A stretch of DNA of 11,877 bases. It comes from an uncultured Raoultella sp. Lineage in GTDB: Bacteria; Pseudomonadota; Gammaproteobacteria; Enterobacterales; Enterobacteriaceae. The notes beneath the pieces are model-generated. The model was not told where the DNA came from, ran no database searches, and saw only the letters and a list, made by a program, of their open reading frames with translations. The translations under genes were made by a program, and so were the position numbers. Shown one piece after another: positions 8,598 through 11,877 of the stretch (position 1 is its first letter; the number at the start of each line of letters is the position of its first letter). The stretch spans positions 1 through 11,877 of the forward strand of contig CAAEVH010000045.1 of the NCBI GenBank assembly GCA_900759445.1, written 5' to 3'.

Positions 8598-9881
8598 ATG
8601 CAGCAAGATAATGAAAACGGCGTGAGCGAACCTTCACGCCGACGTTTACTGAAAGGGATGGGCGCCCTGGGTGGGGCGCTGGCGCTGGCGGGTGGATGTC
8701 CGGTTGCCCACGCGCAAAAACCACAAAGCGCGCCGGGAACGCTGTCCCCTGTTGCGCGTAGTGAAGCGCAGCCGTTTTATGGTCAGCATCAGGCAGGGAT
8801 CCTGACGCCACAGCAGGCATCGATGATGCTGGTGGCGTTCGATGTTCTCGCCAGCGATAAGGCTGATCTGGAACGCTTGTTCCGCTTGCTGACTACCCGA
8901 TTTGCGTTTCTGACCACGGGCGGGCCGGCGCCGGATACGCCGAACCCGCGTTTACCCCCTATGGATTCCGGTATCCTCGGCGCATACATTGCGCCAGACA
9001 ACCTGACGATGACGTTGTCAGTCGGCGCCTCGCTATTTGATGAACGTTATGGCCTGAAATCGCAGATGCCGAAAAAGCTGCAAAAAATGAACCGCTTCCC
9101 GAATGATTCGCTGGATGCGGCGCTGTGCCATGGTGATTTGCTGCTGCAGATTTGTGCCAACACGCAGGACACCGTTATCCATGCGCTGCGCGATATCATT
9201 AAACATACGCCCGATCTCCTTAGCGTGCGCTGGAAACGTGAAGGGTTTATTTCCGACCATGCCGCGCGCAGCAAAGGCAAAGAGACCCCGGTCAACTTGC
9301 TTGGCTTTAAGGACGGCACTGCGAATCCGGACGCGACGGATACGAAGTTGATGCAGGATGTGGTGTGGGTTACGGACGGACAGGGCGAACCTGTCTGGGC
9401 GCAAGGTGGTAGTTATCAGGCCGTCAGGCTCATTCAGTTTCGCGTCGAGTTCTGGGATCGTACGCCGCTGAAAGAGCAGCAAACGATATTTGGTCGAGAT
9501 AAACACACCGGCGCGCCGCTGGGTATGCATCACGAGCACGATGTGCCTGACTATGCCAGCGATCCCGAGGGTGAGGTGATTGCGCTCGACAGTCATATCC
9601 GCCTGGCGAATCCGCGCACGAAAGAGACCGACTCCAGCCTGATGATGCGCCGTGGCTACAGCTATTCGCTCGGTGTGACCCCATCCGGTCAACTGGATAT
9701 GGGACTGTTGTTTGTCTGCTATCAACACGATCTGGAAAAAGGCTTTTTGACTGTGCAGAAACGCCTCAACGGTGAAGCGCTGGAAGAGTATGTCAAACCA
9801 ATTGGTGGGGGCTACTTCTTTGCTTTGCCCGGTGTCAAAACCGCAGATCAATATCTGGGACAGTCTCTACTCGAAGCCTGA
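8598..9881 (+). CDS. efeB: Tat-exported DyP-type haem peroxidase EfeB
   Basis: EfeB is a periplasmic dye-decolourising haem peroxidase proposed to oxidise ferrous iron (or act on haem) for the EfeUO system. The 427-residue protein has a twin-arginine signal (SRRRLLKG at 13-20, hydrophobic run, AHA before a likely cut near 39/40). The DyP motif GFKDG is at 236-240 with catalytic Asp239; His333 is the expected proximal haem ligand and Arg351 or Arg352 the distal arginine. It is four residues longer than I recall for E. coli, and the extra residues lie in the Gly/Ala/Leu stretch of the signal peptide. The ATG is five bases after efeO with only a weak ribosome site, so it probably depends on coupling. 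A terminator follows. Confidence 0.97.
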   Translation: MQQDNENGVSEPSRRRLLKGMGALGGALALAGGCPVAHAQKPQSAPGTLSPVARSEAQPFYGQHQAGILTPQQASMMLVAFDVLASDKADLERLFRLLTTRFAFLTTGGPAPDTPNPRLPPMDSGILGAYIAPDNLTMTLSVGASLFDERYGLKSQMPKKLQKMNRFPNDSLDAALCHGDLLLQICANTQDTVIHALRDIIKHTPDLLSVRWKREGFISDHAARSKGKETPVNLLGFKDGTANPDATDTKLMQDVVWVTDGQGEPVWAQGGSYQAVRLIQFRVEFWDRTPLKEQQTIFGRDKHTGAPLGMHHEHDVPDYASDPEGEVIALDSHIRLANPRTKETDSSLMMRRGYSYSLGVTPSGQLDMGLLFVCYQHDLEKGFLTVQKRLNGEALEEYVKPIGGGYFFALPGVKTADQYLGQSLLEA

Positions 9882-9888
9882 TGATTAC

Positions 9889-9912
9889 GCCCCGTTGTAC
9901 AGCGGGGCTTTT
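9889..9912 (+). terminator. Intrinsic terminator of the efeUOB operon
   Basis: GCCCCG (9889-9894) pairs with CGGGGC (9903-9908), extended inward by a T-G and a T-A pair around a GTAC loop, and is followed by TTTT. It begins seven bases after the efeB stop. Confidence 0.9.
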
Positions 9913-9972
9913 CCTGACATCTGTATGAATGAACAAATTATTTTTTATGATCGGTACGAGACTGAAATAATT

Positions 9973-10017
9973 CTGTCATCTCTCTGCAAGAGACTGTCTC
10001 TGGTGATTAGATAGAAT
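9973..10017 (+). promoter_or_regulatory. Candidate PhoB box and promoter for phoH
   Basis: Three units resembling the CTGTCAT half-site of the Pho box follow one another: CTGTCAT (9973-9979), CTGCAAG (9984-9990) and CTGTCTC (9994-10000), spaced 10-11 bases apart as PhoB requires. A TAGAAT (10012-10017) lies 11 bases further on, the usual place for the -10 of PhoB-activated promoters that lack a good -35. E. coli phoH is known to be PhoB-dependent, which supports the call. The second and third units are imperfect. The transcript would have a long leader of about 375 bases before phoH. A TTGCAT (10045-10050) marks a possible second promoter, but no well-spaced -10 was found. Confidence 0.6.
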
Positions 10018-10127
10018 TTAAGTTAACGACAAGTGAAAATATTGTTGCATTAACGAAAGATTATGATGTAATTATAAGAAACAGCGGTAGTTCCCGGCGG
10101 TGATAGTCGTTCACTATGGAGATCGCG

Positions 10128-10424
10128 ATGGAAAAGTCCTGTATTGGACACATTTTTCACAGTAGCTGCAGTACGTTACGCGGACGTTTCTCTTCCGGTA
10201 GCCACCTCGTCACCGCTAAATCTCTCTCCCTTTCACTTCTTATCTTCGTAACTGACACCTTGTACGGTGCGCGTAGCCGTGTGTGGCGTCTTATCCGAAA
10301 GCAAGCAATGGCTTACAAGGAAGCCAACCCTCAGATGTTCGTGCGCATAATCGTGCCGCCAACGGCGCGTGTGATGTATACCTACAACTCAAGGTGCTAT
10401 CCATGGGAAGACAAAAAGCAGTGA
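10128..10424 (+). CDS. Possible small protein ahead of and overlapping phoH
   Basis: An ATG at 10128 with GGAG (10118-10121) six bases upstream opens a 98-codon frame that ends 22 bases inside phoH. An ATG at 10116 is in frame but lacks a ribosome site. The predicted peptide has one hydrophobic run near residues 31-47 (SLSLSLLIFVTDTLYGA), then a basic stretch (RSRVWRLIRKQ). I do not recognise it. The overlap could couple its translation to phoH, or the frame could be chance reading through the long phoH leader. Codon use looks moderately gene-like in the second half. No other gene occupies 9913-10402. Confidence 0.35.
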   Translation: MEKSCIGHIFHSSCSTLRGRFSSGSHLVTAKSLSLSLLIFVTDTLYGARSRVWRLIRKQAMAYKEANPQMFVRIIVPPTARVMYTYNSRCYPWEDKKQ

Positions 10425-11191
10425 TCAAAGCTCGTCGTGAAGCAAAACGTGTGCTGAGGCGGGATTCGCGTAGCCATAAACAACGTGAAGATGAATCGGT
10501 CACCTCGCTTGTGCAGATGGGCGGCGTAGAAGCGATTGGTATGGCGCGTGATAGTCGCGACGCCACGCCAATCACGGCGCGGAATGAAGCTCAGGCCCAG
10601 TACCTGAATGCTATCGAGAGTAAACAGCTGATCTTCGCTACCGGTGAAGCCGGGTGTGGTAAAACCTGGATCAGCGCGGCAAAAGCAGCAGAGGCCCTGA
10701 TCCACAAAGACGTGGACAGGATCATTGTAACCCGTCCAGTTCTGCAAGCTGATGAAGACCTCGGCTTCTTACCTGGAGATGTTTCCGAGAAGTTTGCGCC
10801 TTATTTTCGTCCAGTGTATGACGTGCTGGTGAAACGTCTGGGCGCCTCCTTCATGCAATATTGCCTGCGGCCTGAGATTGGTAAGGTGGAAATCGCGCCA
10901 TTCGCCTATATGCGTGGACGCACATTTGAAAATGCAGTGGTCATTCTTGACGAGGCTCAGAATGTTACTGCAGCACAGATGAAGATGTTTTTGACTCGCC
11001 TCGGAGAGAATGTGACGGTGATTGTGAACGGGGATGTGACCCAGTGCGATCTACCCGCCCACGTTCGCTCAGGGCTAAGCGATGCGCTGGCCCGTTTCGA
11101 AGAAGATGATATGGTTGGGATTGTTCGTTTCAATAAAGACGATTGCGTCCGTTCGGCACTCTGTCAGCGGACGCTCAATGCTTACAACTGA
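10403..11191 (+). CDS. phoH: Phosphate-starvation-inducible ATPase PhoH
   Basis: PhoH is a cytoplasmic P-loop ATPase of the pho regulon; its exact substrate is unsettled, and related proteins have been linked to RNA metabolism and helicase activity. The 262-residue product starts MGRQKAVIKARREAK, a basic N-terminal region, followed by Walker A GEAGCGKT at 81-88 and Walker B VVILDEAQN at 179-187. The ATG at 10403 is chosen because AAGGTG (10391-10396) lies six bases upstream and the conserved sequence begins there. Starts further upstream in frame (back to 10283, 302 residues) give sequence that does not look like protein; older E. coli annotation also used a longer start. Expected to be induced by PhoB. 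A terminator follows. Confidence 0.95.
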   Translation: MGRQKAVIKARREAKRVLRRDSRSHKQREDESVTSLVQMGGVEAIGMARDSRDATPITARNEAQAQYLNAIESKQLIFATGEAGCGKTWISAAKAAEALIHKDVDRIIVTRPVLQADEDLGFLPGDVSEKFAPYFRPVYDVLVKRLGASFMQYCLRPEIGKVEIAPFAYMRGRTFENAVVILDEAQNVTAAQMKMFLTRLGENVTVIVNGDVTQCDLPAHVRSGLSDALARFEEDDMVGIVRFNKDDCVRSALCQRTLNAYN

Positions 11192-11207
11192 TAAGTACTC
11201 CGTCTTC

Positions 11208-11236
11208 AAGGCCCGGGAAACCGGGCTTTGTTATTT
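11208..11236 (+). terminator. Intrinsic terminator of phoH
   Basis: GCCCGG (11211-11216) and CCGGGC (11221-11226) close a GAAA tetraloop; the stem extends outward with AAG against TTT (11208-11210 with 11227-11229), followed by a T-rich tail. It starts 16 bases after the phoH stop. The minus-strand orphan gene converges on it, but the T-run favours the plus direction. Confidence 0.9.
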
Positions 11237-11248
11237 GACGTCAGCAGA

Positions 11249-11617
11249 TTACTTTCTTTTGCTGCTCCAGTAGTTGGCGCAGGCCTGGTCAAACAGCTGG
11301 TTATTTTCGTCTATTTTCTTTAGCGCTTGTGCCAGAAAGGTCAGCAGGTCATCCTTATAAATCCCACCTACCGTAGTTTCTTTTCGTAAGATCCCATTGC
11401 TGGTGTAGGTTTTTTTAATGGTGACGTTATGCCTGACGTTGCAAATAACCGTTCGCTGATACTCTTCGTAGAATCGGCTGTCAGGATCGAAAAACGTATT
11501 TATTTCATTCGGTGTACGTTTGAGGATTTTTCGCGAGAAAACCTTCAACGGAATAAATCCTGCTTCGTCTGCCTGCGACATGATCTCATCCAGCAAAGTT
11601 CCTTCTATGTTTAACAT
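11249..11617 (-). CDS. Orphan protein of unknown function beside tRNA-Ser
   Basis: A 122-residue soluble-looking protein beginning MLNIEGTLLDEIMSQADEAG, with no signal peptide or membrane segment, a beta-rich middle (RTVICNVRHNVTIKKTYTSN), a helical, charged C-terminal third (DDLLTFLAQALKKIDENN) and a basic end (SSKRK). I do not recognise a family. The start at 11617 is preferred over a GTG at 11713 (154 residues) because AGGA (11631-11628) lies ten bases upstream and a good promoter (11685-11657) sits inside the longer version. It is a single gene facing phoH, with base composition visibly more AT-rich than putA or efe, which together with the tRNA next door suggests acquisition by transfer. 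Confidence 0.65.
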   Translation of the reverse strand: MLNIEGTLLDEIMSQADEAGFIPLKVFSRKILKRTPNEINTFFDPDSRFYEEYQRTVICNVRHNVTIKKTYTSNGILRKETTVGGIYKDDLLTFLAQALKKIDENNQLFDQACANYWSSKRK

Positions 11618-11656
11618 GCCGTTATTTTCCTGATTGCTTGAGAAAGCGGTAGTTAC

Positions 11657-11685
11657 AGCATAAGAGTGGTTTAGATAATGTGCAA
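11657..11685 (-). promoter_or_regulatory. Sigma-70 promoter for the orphan gene
   Basis: On the minus strand TTGCAC (11685-11680) and TATGCT (11662-11657) are separated by exactly 17 bases. Transcription would begin near 11650, about 33 bases before the chosen ATG, which supports the shorter protein start. Confidence 0.55.
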
Positions 11686-11763
11686 CGGGGCGGGGGATGA
11701 TGCCTGATAGCACGTTGCTTATCAGACCTACAGGTTAACGCTATTCAGGACGGCTCACATGCG

Positions 11764-11792
11764 AAAAAAAAGCCCGTACTTGCGTACGAGCT
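11764..11792 (-). terminator. Intrinsic terminator of tRNA-Ser
   Basis: Read on the minus strand, AGCTCGTAC (11792-11784), a GCAA tetraloop and GTACGGGCT (11779-11771) form a 9-bp stem with one T-G pair, followed by a run of T. It lies 12 bases beyond the CCA end of the tRNA. Confidence 0.93.
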
Positions 11793-11804
11793 CTTTCTCG
11801 AATA

Positions 11805-11877
11805 TGGCGGTGAGGGGGGGATTCGAACCCCCGATACGTTGCCGTATACACACTTTCCAGGCGTGCTCCTTCAGCCA
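11805..11877 (-). tRNA. serX: tRNA-Ser (anticodon GGA), 5' end cut off by the window
   Basis: The minus strand shows the D-arm remainder, an anticodon stem CACGC/GTGTG around the loop CTGGAAA (anticodon GGA at 11858-11856, reading UCC and UCU codons), the long variable arm that marks serine tRNAs, the T-loop GGTTCGAATC, and an encoded CCA at 11807-11805. About 15 bases at the 5' end, including the first strand of the acceptor stem, lie beyond the window. In E. coli the GGA serine tRNA in this part of the map is serX; the symbol rests on that position. Such tRNA genes are frequent integration sites, and an accessory-looking gene lies beside it, but no duplicated tRNA end is present here. Confidence 0.93.

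Noticed and set aside
9033..9851. 272-codon frame on the minus strand opposite efeB
   Set aside because: It lies wholly inside a clear efeB gene and follows its codon pattern in the opposite strand.
10283..10402. Longer PhoH of 302 residues starting at 10283
   Set aside because: There is no ribosome site, the added residues look random, and the conserved MGRQKAV start has AAGGTG at the right distance.
11680..11686. GTGCAAC resembling a PutA operator
   Set aside because: It is a lone copy far from put and coincides with a -35 element; a seven-base match by chance is likely.
11618..11713. Longer orphan protein starting with GTG at 11713
   Set aside because: The promoter 11685-11657 lies within the extension, and no ribosome site precedes the GTG.
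1..11877. CRISPR array, insertion sequence, prophage or defence system
   Set aside because: No regularly spaced repeats, transposase, integrase or defence protein are visible; nearly all the window is known core genes.

Overview
The window is core chromosome of an enterobacterium (Enterobacteriaceae, close to Escherichia, Citrobacter and Salmonella). The evidence is PutA, PutP, EfeU, EfeO, EfeB and PhoH proteins that look almost identical to my memory of the E. coli versions, plus a tRNA-Ser with a GGA anticodon of the serX type. It is not E. coli K-12: efeU is intact here, EfeB has a longer signal peptide, and the space between phoH and tRNA-Ser, where K-12 carries the pga operon, holds one small unrecognised gene. 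A Citrobacter-like genome is my best guess, with low confidence.

Layout. Bases 1-460 hold no convincing gene but are rich in inverted repeats and look like a structured RNA or a repeated element. putA (465-4427, minus) and putP (4850-6358, plus) diverge from a 422-base control region with four PutA operator motifs; PutA is both the proline catabolic enzyme and the repressor of both genes. After a strong terminator comes efeU-efeO-efeB (6573-9881), a ferrous/acid-induced iron uptake operon with a Fur box over its promoter, closed by a second terminator. phoH (10403-11191) follows, behind a PhoB-type promoter and a possible small overlapping reading frame (10128-10424). Beyond the phoH terminator lie a minus-strand orphan gene (11249-11617) with its own promoter and the 3' part of a minus-strand tRNA-Ser with a strong terminator.

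How the genes work together. PutP imports proline with sodium and PutA oxidises it to glutamate. EfeO and EfeB act in the periplasm and EfeU in the inner membrane to bring in iron. PhoH is a phosphate-starvation ATPase. I found no evidence of a new multi-gene system. The parts that repay a second look are the structured element at the left edge, a coding-like antisense stretch in the putP leader, the small frame ahead of phoH, and the orphan gene beside the tRNA.
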